A DNA stretch of 64,000 nucleotides from the NCBI GenBank assembly GCA_029718625.1, contig CM056383.1, positions 18,872,722 to 18,936,721 on the forward strand, given 5' to 3'. This stretch comes from Synaphobranchus kaupii (taxonomy: Eukaryota > Chordata > Actinopteri > Anguilliformes > Synaphobranchidae). A program made the translations under genes and the position numbers. Below are positions 1-10,791 of the stretch, piece by piece. Numbering within the stretch: position 1 is the stretch's first letter; each line of letters opens with the position of its first letter. Under the pieces are notes generated by a model, which saw nothing but the letters and a program-made list of their open reading frames with translations, did not search any database and was not told where the DNA came from.

Positions 1-76
1 TTTTCGTGCCATTATCGTTTGCTATCGCTACCAATTTACCTTTGATTAATAGGTTTCGAATGCACATGATACTTAC
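1..76 (-). other. start of intron 1 of the znf654-like gene
   Basis: On the minus strand the exon at 77-202 is followed directly by GTAAGT (76 down to 71), a consensus 5' splice site. The remaining bases to the window edge are therefore read as intron. Nothing else is recognisable in them. Confidence 0.6.
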
Positions 77-202
77 CTCGCAAAACCTCGAACAATATTT
101 TTTGCTTTGTAAATCACAGTCGCTGCCAACGGCACAATCCAACAAATGATCCAATTCTTCTTTAAACCTTCCTGAATTGAAGTCACTCTCCTCTTCCGCC
201 AT
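77..202 (-). CDS. znf654: znf654-like zinc-finger protein, first coding exon (partial gene)
   Basis: An ATG at 202-200 opens 42 codons with no stop, ending in GAG followed by the donor GTAAGT, so the exon ends in phase 0. The peptide begins MAEEESD, continues through an EEL segment and ends YCSRFCE. The known family (ZNF654, related to RLF and ZNF292) begins with the same MAEEESD residues, followed by a variable stretch and a YCRRFCQ-like motif that opens the conserved helical N-terminal region; this comparison is from memory. The C2H2 zinc fingers would be encoded by later exons beyond the left edge. The next recognisable gene upstream on the same strand is htr1f, matching the human HTR1F-ZNF654 order and orientation. 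The protein is presumed nuclear and DNA-binding, but no finger is visible here. It is too short to be caught by simple ORF length; the call rests on the start, the splice donor, the motif match and synteny. RLF is the main alternative, but its N terminus differs. Confidence 0.72.
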
Positions 203-430
203 ACTGTCAAATGTACCTTGTTCGTAGTTTACAAAGCAGAGTCAAGGCAACTTCCTGCAAGGCTCGTTTTCTGGACTTTGATTGGATGGCATCAACGTCA
301 GTCTTTTTGCATTTCATTTGCGGATTGGACTTAATCAAACGTCATTCATGTACAATTACACGCGAACTCATGTGTTTATGTATGTACAGAATGTCTCATA
401 GGACAGAAAGTACTTTACGTCCATAATAGC
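203..430 (-). promoter_or_regulatory. presumed 5' UTR/promoter region of the znf654-like gene
   Basis: This is the sequence immediately upstream of the znf654 start codon on the minus strand. The bases around the ATG (CAGTATGGCG) have G at +4, favourable for initiation. No TATA box or clear CpG island is visible and no transcription start can be placed. The assignment is positional only. Confidence 0.3.
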
Positions 431-1640
431 AGATTTATCAAACCAGACTTATTCCACGTCTCTATTTTTTTATTGTATTGAAGTACACTGTCTGTACCGG
501 TCTGTACGGTCACTTCACTATTCAACGTATCATTGTTTTATGTGTTATGAGTCGACATCGTTATCTCTAAGCGGACTGTAACTTGCCCCATCTCAGATGT
601 TCTCACAGTAAGTTAAATTTAATTATTCTTTCATAATTGGCTGCTATAATAGCAATGCTTTGTGATAAAGAAACCAACACTGAAAAGTGTGAAAAATGTG
701 CACGTACAGTGCTTGGGCATTATTTTATTTCTCTGACAGTTTTGTAATTGAACATAGCTTTGTGTCTTATCTTGGCCATTTTCTTTGTAGCCTACTGTCA
801 GTGCAGATGCTAATTTATTTTCCCATTTACTTTGATATTTGTTCAGCTCAAATTGTTGTGGGAAGGTATGTGGTTCCCACACACAGCACAGCAAACTGGT
901 GCAGAGATACAGTATGTCCATTACAGCATCGTCGTTCCTGTTCTAGGAACTGCATGTTTCTCATTCGCGTATGGTCGCTGGAAAATCCATCTTGGTTACT
1001 GAGGCCCACTAGCAATCTCCATACATACCAACTGTATGTGCTGGAGTGTTACTATAGCAGAGATCTTAAACTTTAGACATGGAGAACTGCAGCATATGCA
1101 GGTTGTCCAGTCACCTATCAATCAGAATCCAATTCTGGCCTAGAAAACAAGGTTTGAGAGCTCTTGTGCCTATCAATAACTTAAATTTAGCACATAGGTG
1201 CTGAAACACAATGAAAAACCAGCAGGAACATTGGCCTTCCAGGATTGATATCCAGGCATTTGATATCCCTGTACTATAGCTGAGGTAAAGCATGCATGAT
1301 GCATCACAGAGGCAGCTGCTGGTAGTGGCCCTGCCTGTTGAAATCCAGATGGACCACTCAGAGCCAACCTACTATTGCACAACATTCTGTTGGTACTGGC
1401 TAGGAGCTGTGATAAACATCTGCTGGTGCTTTGGGTCCCCTGCAGCGTGCTGGAAGTCTGTCGTCTGTTTAGCTCATGATCGATCCTCAAAAGGAGATGA
1501 TGTTCCGGGGACCGGGCTTATACAAATTAATTACCAAACAAAGAGCATGACCACTCAGACAAGTTACGTCTGTGTGCTTCAGCTCAAAGTAATAAGAATT
1601 GGGTGATCTGTGTAGGAATTACAGTCCTTTTTATTCATAG
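431..1640. other. intergenic, nothing recognised
   Basis: No coding sequence, repeat end or RNA gene could be supported. Short open frames on both strands (for example around 696-1076 and 1173-1490) show no family motif and no splice context. Confidence 0.5.
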
Positions 1641-1644
1641 TGCC

Positions 1645-2712
1645 CTCATTTTAGGGGAGCAAAAGTAATGGGACAAACTAACATAATCTGAAATGAAGAC
1701 AAAGTACTATCATATTCAGTACTTGGTTGCAAATCCTTTGCAGTCGATGACTGCATGAAGTCTGCGACCCATAGACATCATGCATGTTCCCTGGTGATGC
1801 TCTGCCAGGCTTGTACTGCAGTCATCTTCATTTCCTGTTTGTTTCTAGGCCATTTTGCCTTCAGTAATTGAAACACATGTTTAATTGGATTCCAGATGGG
1901 TGATTCAGTTGGCCCGTCTAGAATATTCCACTTTTTAGCCCTGAAAAAAACCTTGGTTGCTTTGGTCATTGTCCTGCATCAAAGTGAACAGCCATCCACT
2001 GAAATTTGAGGCATTTGGTTGGATCTGAACAGATAAGATGTTTCTGTACACTTCAGAATTCATCCAGCAGTCACATCATCAATGAAGACAAGTGAGCCAG
2101 TTCCAGTGGCAGCCACACATGCCCAAGTCATAACACAAATTCTGTTCTTGAGGCTTACCAGTGGTAAGTAATGTTCTTGACCTGTTCGACAGTTGAAAAG
2201 AGTTTTTTCTTCACAATTTAAAGTATTCTCCGGTCACACACTACAATGGTCTTCTAACAGGTTGTCTGCTATTGGGCTCATCATTGAATTTGTGCTTCCT
2301 AACAACATGTATCAATCTTGATTTTGCCAATGTTTTGTTTATGTCTTTGATCGATTTATTCAGATTTTTCAGCCTCGGGATGGCCTGCTTTACTGGCATT
2401 TACACTTTTATTCCTCATATTGAGAGACAGCAACAGACTCCAAATGCAAATTCCACAATCAACTCTAGTTCTTTTGTTAGCTTTGTTGTGCATGAACTAA
2501 TGATGCAAAGACAATCAGCTAAAAAGGACATGATTCCTTCACAGATCACGCGATATGGATGGAAATTACCCTCAGATTAAAACTGACAGTATGCAATTTA
2601 ACCTCATATTCATCGTTTTATTTAAAATCCAATGGGCTGGAGTACAGAGCAACAACAAAAATGTGTTTCTGTCCCAATACTTTTGCATATATGGGCCATT
2701 CTACAGAAGTCG
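1645..2712 (-). mobile_element. decayed Tc1/mariner element (Tc1-like, minus strand)
   Basis: Near 1656 the sequence AGCAAAAGTAATGGGACA is matched in inverted orientation near 2670-2690 by TGTCCCAATACTTTTGC, giving terminal inverted repeats. Between them, the minus strand at 1778-1969 encodes a degraded transposase C-terminal part with an SPxxNPIxxxFQLLK stretch (the third catalytic block) followed by AWQSIT, as in other Tc1 copies in this window. Stops and frameshifts are frequent, so the copy is dead. Boundaries are approximate. Confidence 0.7.
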
Positions 2713-2777
2713 TGCAAATTGAGGGTTGGAGAAAAGTGTAAATTTGTATTCTTTTTGCAAAATTCTTTTATAATATA

Positions 2778-3074
2778 CAGTACCAGTCAAAAGTTTGGAC
2801 ACACCTACTCATAGAAGGTTTTTTCCCGTTATTTTTACTGTTTTCCACATTTTGGAATAGTAAAGACATCAAAACTATGAGATAACACAAATTAAATTAT
2901 GCAAAAACCAAAAAAGTGTTAAACAAATAAAAAAAGTCTTATATTTTAGATTCTTCAAAGTAGCCACCCTTTGCCTTGATAACGGCTTTGCACATTCTTG
3001 CCATTCTCTCAAACAACTTCTGTGGTTAACAGGTATTCCACAGGTAAACAGGTGATGCCATCATGATTCTGTAT
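2778..3074 (+). mobile_element. truncated Tc1-like element end
   Basis: After a TA dinucleotide (2776-2777) the sequence begins CAGTACCAGTCAAAAGTTTG, followed by GACACACCTACTCA, the widely distributed inverted-repeat end of a teleost Tc1 family. About 300 bp of one end is present. The matching opposite end was not found, because a foldback element follows directly. It encodes no protein. Confidence 0.7.
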
Positions 3075-3495
3075 AAAAGGATATCAAAAGACTCCTGATA
3101 TCTTATTTCCAGGTACTCTTAGAAGCAATACTATAACCTCTCTGCATTTGAATGGATCTCTATGGGAATTGGGGGGTGGGACTAGATTAAGCTGTACATT
3201 ACAAGGGAATAGTATGGAACCCATGGTTGGCTAAATGGCTGTAAGTCTGAGGTATCAAACCAGCCTCAAACCATCACTCTGCTGCCAGATATGCTGTAGA
3301 TATGGATGGATCACTTGAAGGGTTGTTTCTCCTGACAAATTTTCCTATGGAACTCTATGGAAAAATAAGTCAGGAGAAGAAACCCTTCAAGTTATCCATC
3401 CGTATCTACTGTATTTCTGGCAGCAGAGTGATGGTTTAAGGCTTGTTTGATACCTCAGACCCTTGTTGACTTACAGCCATTTAGCCAACCATGTG
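3075..3495. mobile_element. foldback element, family FB, copy 1
   Basis: This is a long imperfect palindrome. The arms read towards a centre near 3350: CACTTGAAGGGTTGTTTCTC on the left is answered by GAAGAAACCCTTCAAG on the right, and CATCACTCTGCTGCCAGATA by the reverse complement of TCTGGCAGCAGAGTGATGG. The left arm also contains the module GGGAATTGGGGGGTGGGACT. The same module recurs at about 11195, 26600, 27120 (inverted), 33835 and 34105 (inverted). Non-coding; the family name FB is mine. Confidence 0.7.
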
Positions 3496-3720
3496 TGTGC
3501 ATTATTTTATCTTATATTTGATAAAAATCCACATGCTTTATTGAATGAGACAAGTCAAATAATTGGCAAAAATATTTTGGGTTTTATTTTTTAATGCACC
3601 AGTTTAAGGGTTGATAGTGGGGACAGCCATCTCCCAATAGGAATTTATACTCCCAAGAGTATAAGGGTTGATTTTGGATAAATGTAACTATTATTACTGC
3701 AATTTATATGTTGGATTATA
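3496..3720. other. intergenic, nothing recognised
   Basis: AT-rich sequence between two mobile elements. It ends with the TA target dinucleotide (3719-3720) of the next element. Confidence 0.5.
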
Positions 3721-4401
3721 CACTGCCCGGCCAAAAAAAAAGTCGCACACTGTAATATTTTGTTGGACCGCCTTTAGCTTTGATTATGGCGCGCATTCGT
3801 CGTGGCATTGTTTCGACAACCTTATGCAACATTTACATTACATTTTAGTCATTTGGCAGACACTCTTATCCAGAGCGATGTACATTAGTGCATTTTCAAA
3901 CTAGGAACAAGTGCGTTAAAACAACCCTAAAAGGTAAATACGATTTCAAACACCAGGCACCAGGCAACGTCACAACATTTATTTCTGTCCAGACTTGCAT
4001 TCATTTTTGGCCGAGATCTTGTATTGACGACGGGAGAGTCGAACCACTCCGTGAAGTCTTCTCCAGCACATCCCAAAGACTTTCAATGGGGTTAAGGTCA
4101 GGACTCTGGTGGCCAATTCATGTGTGAAAATGATTCCTCATGCTCCCTGAACCACTCTTTCACAATTTGAGCCCGATGAATCTTGGCATTGTCGTCCTGG
4201 AATATGCCCATTGATGGGATAACCTGGTCATTCAGTACATTCAGGTACTCAGCTGACTTCATTTTATTGCTGCATAACGTTGCTGAGCCTAGACCTGACC
4301 AATTGAAGCAACCCCAGATCATAACACTGCCTCCAGAGGCTTGTACAGTGGGCACTATGCATGACTGGTGCAACTGCGACTTTTCTTTTGGCCAGGCAGT
4401 G
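3721..4401 (-). mobile_element. internally deleted Tc1/mariner element, copy A
   Basis: The ends are CACTGCCCGGCCAAAA at 3721 and, inverted, TTTTGGCCAGGCAGTG ending at 4401, flanked by TA on both sides. On the minus strand the left-hand TIR leads almost directly into the middle of a transposase frame (4373-4098): SVMIWGCF, then [11 protein letters not shown] with the second catalytic Asp. The N-terminal DNA-binding half is missing. The C terminus is recognisable as KAKGGP(T)KY-like sequence near 3770. A 138-bp SINE/LINE tail insertion (3831-3968) interrupts it; without that insert it is 543 bp. A sister copy of 542 bp lies at 34325-34866 with the same internal deletion. Confidence 0.85.
3831..3968 (-). 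mobile_element. SINE/LINE 3' tail fragment inserted in the Tc1 copy
   Basis: This segment is absent from the sister Tc1 copy, so its limits are clear. It is flanked by GCAAC at 3826-3830 and 3964-3968. It starts ATTTACATTACATTTTAG and contains CACTCTTATCCAGAGCG, the inverted form of the L2-type tail stem-loop with a TATCC (GGATA) loop. The tRNA-like head is missing, so this is a 5'-truncated insertion. Confidence 0.75.
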
Positions 4402-4403
4402 TA

Positions 4404-4533
4404 TTAATACATAACATGATCTAATGAATTATATAGCATTGAAAGATTTTATTGGTCAATTTCTTACTTTTATCAGAGAGGGACAGCAATTTGCATGACT
4501 TTTGTAGAATGGCCCATATATATATGCACACAC

Positions 4534-4583
<50 letters not shown>

Positions 4584-5154
4584 CATATCTAATATAAAAG
4601 TAGTTTAACTGTTAACTATGCATTTAAAAATGCAGGTTTGTGATGTGTAATGTGGCTGGATTCAGAGCTGAAGTTTAAACGAAAAACAGGTGGTGGCAGT
4701 ATTTACAAAGCATTTTTAAAGGAGTGTTGGTGGGCTTCCTGAAATTTCCATTAACACTGGTCACTGGGATATTTTAGTGGTTGTCTCTTTAGGTTTTAAG
4801 ACCAATGTTGATTTGTTTTTCTAAGCTAAAGATTACTGTGAAAATGTACAGTGCTGGTATATAGCTTTGATGCACTAAGGGCTATTAGATATTTTAGGAA
4901 ATGCCAATGACTTTGAAAACAATACCACATATCACATCAATTAAAATTATATCTGACTGCCACTAAAGTCTATATTGCTAAATATCTACCCCAAGTAAAA
5001 TCCTGGAATAGTATTTTCCATAATCTGTAGCCAAGGAGTGTTAATGTGTATGTGTCTCTGCTACTTACTGTCATATACAGTATGTGCTTTACCTGTTCAA
5101 TAATCTTTGGGGTTTTGTGCATAAGGAAATGTATGCATTGAAGAGTTAGTGCCT
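4404..5154. other. intergenic, nothing recognised except a TA microsatellite
   Basis: AT-rich; no gene or element end seen apart from the dinucleotide tract listed separately. Confidence 0.5.
4534..4580. repeat. (TA)n microsatellite
   Basis: Uninterrupted TA/AT run of about 46 bases. Confidence 0.95.
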
Positions 5155-6915
5155 AGTATTTGGGACAAAGAATATTTTTGTCTTAATTTGGTTCTGTACC
5201 CCATAATTTTAGATTTTTAATCAAACAATTCTGATGTGGTTAAAGTGCAGATTTTCAGCTTTTATTAAAGGATATCATTATACATTTTGTTTTCACTATT
5301 AGTAGAAATTACAGCACTTTTTTTTAGATTTGAGGGCACCATAGCGTTTGGGACAAACGGCTTCAGAGGTATTTCTGATTAGTCAGGTGTGTTCAATTGC
5401 TTCCTTAGTACGGGTATATGATAGCTTTCAGTATCTATTATTGAGTATAGGCTTCTGATTGCTTTTGGAGTCTGTTAATGGCGTTTGTCAACATGAGGCC
5501 CAGAGTTGTGCCATTGAAAGTCAAAGAAACCATTATGAGGCTGACAAATAAGAAAATGAGACCAAGATTCGCTAATATCATGTCAATACCAAAGAATGGA
5601 AGCCAAAAGGAACTGCCCAAGATCCAAAGCATACCATCTCATCTGGGAAATGTGGTGGTTGTGGTGTTGTGGTTTGGACATGTATGGCTGCCACAGGTAC
5701 TGGCTCACTTGTCTTCATTGATGTAACTGGTGATAGCAGCAGAATGAATTCTGAAGTGTACAGAAACATCTTATCTGCTCAAGTTCAAGCAAATGCCTCC
5801 AAACTCATTTGACGGCACTTCATCCTATACCAAGACATGATCCCAAACATACTCAAAGAACACATCAGGGCAACGGCACGGTCCTGCAGGTTCATCCTGT
5901 ACAACATCAGGAGAATTCGTGGCCAAGATCAGGTTCAAAGTTCTGACCCTGGCCTACACTGCAGCCAAAAGGTCAGGCCCCTCCTACCTACAGGACTTAA
6001 TCTAGCACTATGTTCCTGCTCAACCACTTCGCTCTGCTGCTGCAGGGCGACTTGCACTTCCCCCCCTCCGTGTTAACGGCTCCCGCTCGTCCCGACTGCG
6101 GAGCTTTTCCACCCTAGCTCCCCAGTGGTGGAACGAACTCCCCACTCTGCTGCGCTCAGCTGAAACACTGTCTGTTTTTCGTTGTGGTCTGAAAACGCAC
6201 TTTTTCAGACTCCACCTCGACTAAAATACCTATATAGGGCCATTCTATAGTACTCGCTTCCTGTTTTTGCTTGCTTTCTATTTAACTTGTGTTTTTGGCT
6301 ATTTTACAGTTCAGAATGTATAGCTGACTGTGTGTACTACTCATGTTTATTACTAGGGATAGCTCCTACGCTGTGAGAAAGTTGTGCTTTGTTGGATTTG
6401 CTTTGTAGTCGTGTCAATGACCTTCAATATGCACTTATTGTACGTCGCTTTGGATAAAAGCGTCTGCAAAATGATTGTAATGTAATGTAATGTAATACTG
6501 CTAAAGGAACAAAATAGCTTTTTAAAACCAAAAACTGGAAAATTCTTGACTGGCCATGTCAGTCACCCGATCTGAATCCAGTTGAACATGCATTTCATAT
6601 GTTTAAGAGAACTTAAGGTAACTAGCCCCCGAAAAAAGCAGGAGCTGAAGATGGCTGTAGTACAGGCCTGGCAGAGCATCACAGGAGAAGACACTCAGCA
6701 CCTGGTGATGTCAATGGGTCATAGACTTCAAGCAGTCATTGCATGCAAAGGATATGCGACAAAGTACTAGGCGTGACTACTTTATTTTACATAACATTTA
6801 GATGTCCAAAACATTATGGTGCCCTGACATGGGGAGGGGGGTATGTATAAAAAGTGCTGTAATTTCTACCATGTTGAAACCAAATTGTATAAAAAATACC
6901 GTTTAATAAAAAGTA
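5155..6915 (+). mobile_element. Tc1-like element interrupted by an L2 LINE
   Basis: Inverted ends are present: GTAGAAATTACAGCACTTTT near 5303 is matched, inverted, by AAAAGTGCTGTAATTTCTAC near 6851, and GGGCACCATAGCGTTTGGGA by the reverse complement of TCCAAAACATTATGGTGCCC. A plus-strand transposase relic begins with VNMRPRVVPLKVKETIMRL-like sequence at about 5484 (the N-terminal HTH region). It continues to the FILYQD block at about 5820, is split by the LINE at 5854-6494, and resumes with SPDLNPVEHAF-like sequence near 6570 and the C-terminal end GHRLQAVIACKGYATKY at 6717-6767. Stops and frameshifts make it a pseudogene. The outermost part of the right TIR appears lost. Confidence 0.8.
5854..6494 (+). 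mobile_element. 5'-truncated L2-clade LINE (UnaL2-like 3' end)
   Basis: Inserted in the Tc1 transposase, with the 5-bp target duplication ATACT at 5849-5853 and 6495-6499. The first part encodes EHIRATARSCRFILYNIRRI, a typical stretch of L2 reverse transcriptase. After an internal deletion the frame around 5935-6223 encodes FKVLTLAY, then SGPSYLQDLI, HYVPAQPLRSA and the C-terminal APQWWNELP and LKTHFFRLHLD blocks. The 3' UTR ends with a perfect 6-bp stem CGCTTT/AAAGCG around a GGATA loop (6446-6462), then four TGTAA repeats (6476-6495). In the eel element UnaL2 this stem-loop and repeat are the reverse-transcriptase recognition tail. Dead copy. Confidence 0.88.
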
Positions 6916-7076
6916 CCGGAGCCAGGTTAAAAGTTTAAACGATCCAGTGACTCATTTACGGTCTTTTCATTTATTTTAAGAGAGGATTTAATTTATTTCC
7001 AGCAGTCCAACACAACCATCCAATCCAACGTTTAACCTGGCACAATGTAGCCTATCGTAGGCTACTACCAGGTTTG

Positions 7077-7271
7077 CAGAGGTGGAAATTCCAGGGGTCA
7101 GAAAGTAAAAGTCCTTCCGTGTTTCTTCCACCCATGAACTCACAATTTCACTAATTAGCCTAGTTAGCTCCTACCTCTTGGCTGAAGAATTGTGATAATT
7201 AGCAAATCCAGGTGATTGGAACAAATGATTGGGGAAGACTTTCACTTTCTGAACCTGGATTTTCCACCTCG
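7077..7271. mobile_element. hAT-type MITE with perfect 8-bp TSD
   Basis: A 195-bp element. It starts CAGAGGTGGAAATTCCAGG and ends, inverted, CCTGGATTTTCCACCTCG, giving TIRs of about 40 bp that include a shared GTCAGAAAGT/TTCAGAAAGT block. It is flanked by identical 8-bp duplications CAGGTTTG at 7069-7076 and 7272-7279. The CAG start and the 8-bp target site are hallmarks of hAT transposons. Too short to code; it would be moved by a transposase encoded elsewhere. Confidence 0.85.
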
Positions 7272-7279
7272 CAGGTTTG

Positions 7280-8453
7280 ACCTACAGCTTACACAGTGTA
7301 GCGCTGGCTAGCTAGCTCCGTTTCTTTCATTAAACAAGATTACTTTACGAAGTAAAAAACGAAAATGAAAATGAAAATGAGAAGTTTTAAATTTTAATTT
7401 TAATTTTGGGCTGAATAATCCTCCATATGGAACAGGGTAACAACACATCTACGTGGCTAGCCAGAAGGTCGTGTTGCAGGGACAGGACTGTATCTTCTTC
7501 TGCCTTCAAGCACCTGGCAGCTGTTCCTTGCAGCTCTGGCTCTTCTCATCCCCTAATGGAGACATATATTATGTGGTGCAATTGATGAGAGGGAGCACAG
7601 TTTTAATCTGAACCATATCATATTTAATTTTTGATGATTTTCTTGTTGATAAAGACAATTGCAAATGATGCATGGTACTAAATGGTAATAAATTATGCCC
7701 AGTTACCACTAATGTGATCATTACAGATGTGTATGTGCAAAGGAATTTGGGGAAAATAAATGGGCTTTACAAAATATACATTTTCTTTTGTACAGAAGCT
7801 CAGAAGACTTAAACATGTGTTCTGATAACTCTTCCTGTAACCATTCCGGGAATTTCCAGACAGTTACATTCTGCAATTCACCCTGTATTGAAATAAGCAT
7901 ATGATCCCTTGCATTTCAAAAATATAATACTACTAAAATACATACTACTATGTACAAATGTGTACCATGAAGTTGTACATTGTCCTAACGTAGAATAATC
8001 ATTATACAGTCATATTCAGTAGTTTTCAGTATTCAATAGTTTTTGTTGTAAGTCGTGTTAAAATATCAACTTGCATGCTCACATGTTTGACAGAAAAATA
8101 TACAGCAAAAGCTGATAGCTGTACATATACAATAATGCATGTATCTATACACAATACCAATATTTTTGAAAAATAAACAAAGATTATTCAAATACAGCAA
8201 CAATATACACAAAATAAAGGGATCTGGTAAAGCGCAAAACATTTAAAATGATGTAACAGCAAAACAATTTCACAATGTCCAGCAGTGAAAGACATTCATA
8301 GTTACAACTCTGCAATCAGCAACTAACAAGGAAACATGTACTACACATGGTATAACAGCATTCATTTTCAACCTATATGTACTACCTTGTAATGTAATTT
8401 CTCTTTTTAAATAATGTTACACAACTTATCATTTCTTTAATTTTTATAATTCA

Positions 8454-8509
<56 letters not shown>

Positions 8510-10789
8510 GCTGTTGTTATTTAGGGCTACCAGTAATTTATAGTACCTTATTTCTTTTATAGATGTGTTGAAAATAGTAAATCACGAAAGCTTTGTATTG
8601 GTTTTACAGGTATCAAAGAAGAAATGCCCATTTCATGACTTGACAACTCAAGTAACAGTGTAAAATAAATGCCCATCATGATTGTTTTAGCACTCAAAAA
8701 CATGACACAGCTGACCGTTGAGTTTGGTATAGCATATCTACATATAGGCATGGACTGGTATATTTTGACGGTGTGATTACTGTTGCCAAAAAAATATGAC
8801 GGTTTCACAGTATCACAGTGTTACACACCTCTAAAATGTGTTATTGTGTGATGTAATCTTTATCACCACCACCATCCTACATTATTTTTTTAATGACCAC
8901 ACAACCTGTGCTGGTTTATTCCTTAGATATTTTGGAAAAATCATAATCACATTAGCACTGGCATACTAGTGATTCTATTGTTTGAGCATGCACATACATG
9001 CACACGCATAAACCTACCTCCTCAGGAATACTTACCTGGTAGCTTTTAAATAATGCTACCAGCTCAGATTGTGCTAACTTGGCTGTACAAGAGCCTACTG
9101 GTACTTTACTATATTGTTATATCTGAAATGAAAACATGTAAATGATGCCTGAATGTCCAGTTTTCAAAATAAATAAAAATTGAACATTTGAAGTAGTTAA
9201 CTTTGACATGCATGTTATTTTTTTATTTTTTTATTTGTTTGTTTGCTTGTTTATTATGTTAAGAACTGATCAACTTTCCCAAATCTTTCCTTTGTGCAAA
9301 ATGTGCAGCAACAGCACCTTTAAGACTGATAAGTGATTGAAATCTGGGACATCCAGGAATTGTTTCCATAATATATGCATGCAAATAAAATAAAATAAAG
9401 TGTGTTCATTTCACATAATTTATAAAAAAATTTTGGACTAATTGCATTTATTTTTTTAAATTATATACCTGCCAAGTGCCAGGAAACACCCTTGTTCCAG
9501 ACATTAATTCACAATTTCAAACACTTAAAAAATGTGCTAAAAGCCTTAAAGTACAAGTACAATTTGGACTGATAATATAGGTGTGACAATTTACTCTTAA
9601 AATCAATCCTCTTTGTTTTAAAATATAATTTTTCTTAAATTGTTGGCCCATGAAAGATGTGTCCCATATTTTTGTCATCACCAGATTTCTAAAAAAATAT
9701 AATGTATTCAGTCATAAAAAGGGTTAGTCATATCCTAAGGACCCCTGTCTCACTCTGTAGTTTCACAGAAGGCAGCAAAGTTACTTGTCCTCTGGTAGGC
9801 TTTCAATTTTTTGAAAGAATAAAGAAATAATATTGCCATCAGCATTGTCTCAAACATGGCAGGTCAACTCCTCCCTTCTAAATCGAAACAAAGTAAGAAG
9901 TATGGTTTACAAATGTGTATTTTCACTTGCATTAAGATACCTCTTAGCAACTGATAAAAATAAAATGGCTACTCATTATGGCTATGCTGTGAAATGAGAA
10001 AATATCTGGTCAGCCGTAAGATATCAGCTCTATTGGTTTATCTGAGTTGATGTCTTTCCTGTTAATTCTCAGTTCACTTTAGTAATTGAGTCATGTTATT
10101 GAAATTTAGTTTAAAATTAAGTTATTTAAATGCTATTAAATATTTAAAAAATTAGATTTTTTCTAGCTGAAACATCAGCTTTATTTACCAAAACTAGCTT
10201 TTTGTAATGGGAGTCATGTGTGAATGTTTGGAATAGCAAAAAAGTGCTATTTATGAAAAATATAAATCACTTGGAGATGGCCCCTTTAATATCCAAGACT
10301 TTGATCTTTGAAAATATATTTTCACAGCATAATTGAAGTTTAACAAACAAAAACCAAAAACCAAAATTGGGTTTTGTCTGAATTCTCAAGAATGGGTTTT
10401 GTCCCAATTCTCAAGAATGGGTGATAGTACATCCCCAATCTCTGTCTCTGGGGACCACCAAATGCCACCAGATGTACATCTAGACCTACAACAATATGCC
10501 TCAATGACTTCAATATAAATATTTCACAGAAGTGATTTGTGTTTTTATCTAACGTTAGAATATTGTATATTGAGGGAGTGCTTGAGTGGTATACACATTA
10601 GCTAGCTAGACAGTGGTAAGCTAGCAATTGTTAGCTAGATGTCCCCCATAAAATTATAATGTAAACCCATAACATTCAAGAATACTTAAATAAAAGAATA
10701 AGAATAACATTTCACAGATCTTCCAGCAGTTACCTATGTATTTTCTGCAATCTTATAACTCAAGACCGTAATGTTACATGATTCGAACA
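7280..10789. other. intergenic, AT-rich, nothing recognised
   Basis: About 3.5 kb with no supported gene, no splice-flanked conserved frame and no element ends seen. It holds a TTA microsatellite (8457-8509) and many A/T homopolymer runs. Conserved regulatory elements for htr1f could lie here but cannot be recognised from sequence alone. Confidence 0.5.
8457..8509. repeat. (TTA)n microsatellite
   Basis: Uninterrupted TTA/ATT trinucleotide run of about 53 bases. Confidence 0.95.
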
Positions 10790-10791
10790 TA

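Noticed and set aside
203..1000. CGGBP1 ortholog divergent from znf654, as I recall in human
   Set aside because: No matching coding sequence seen in the expected position.
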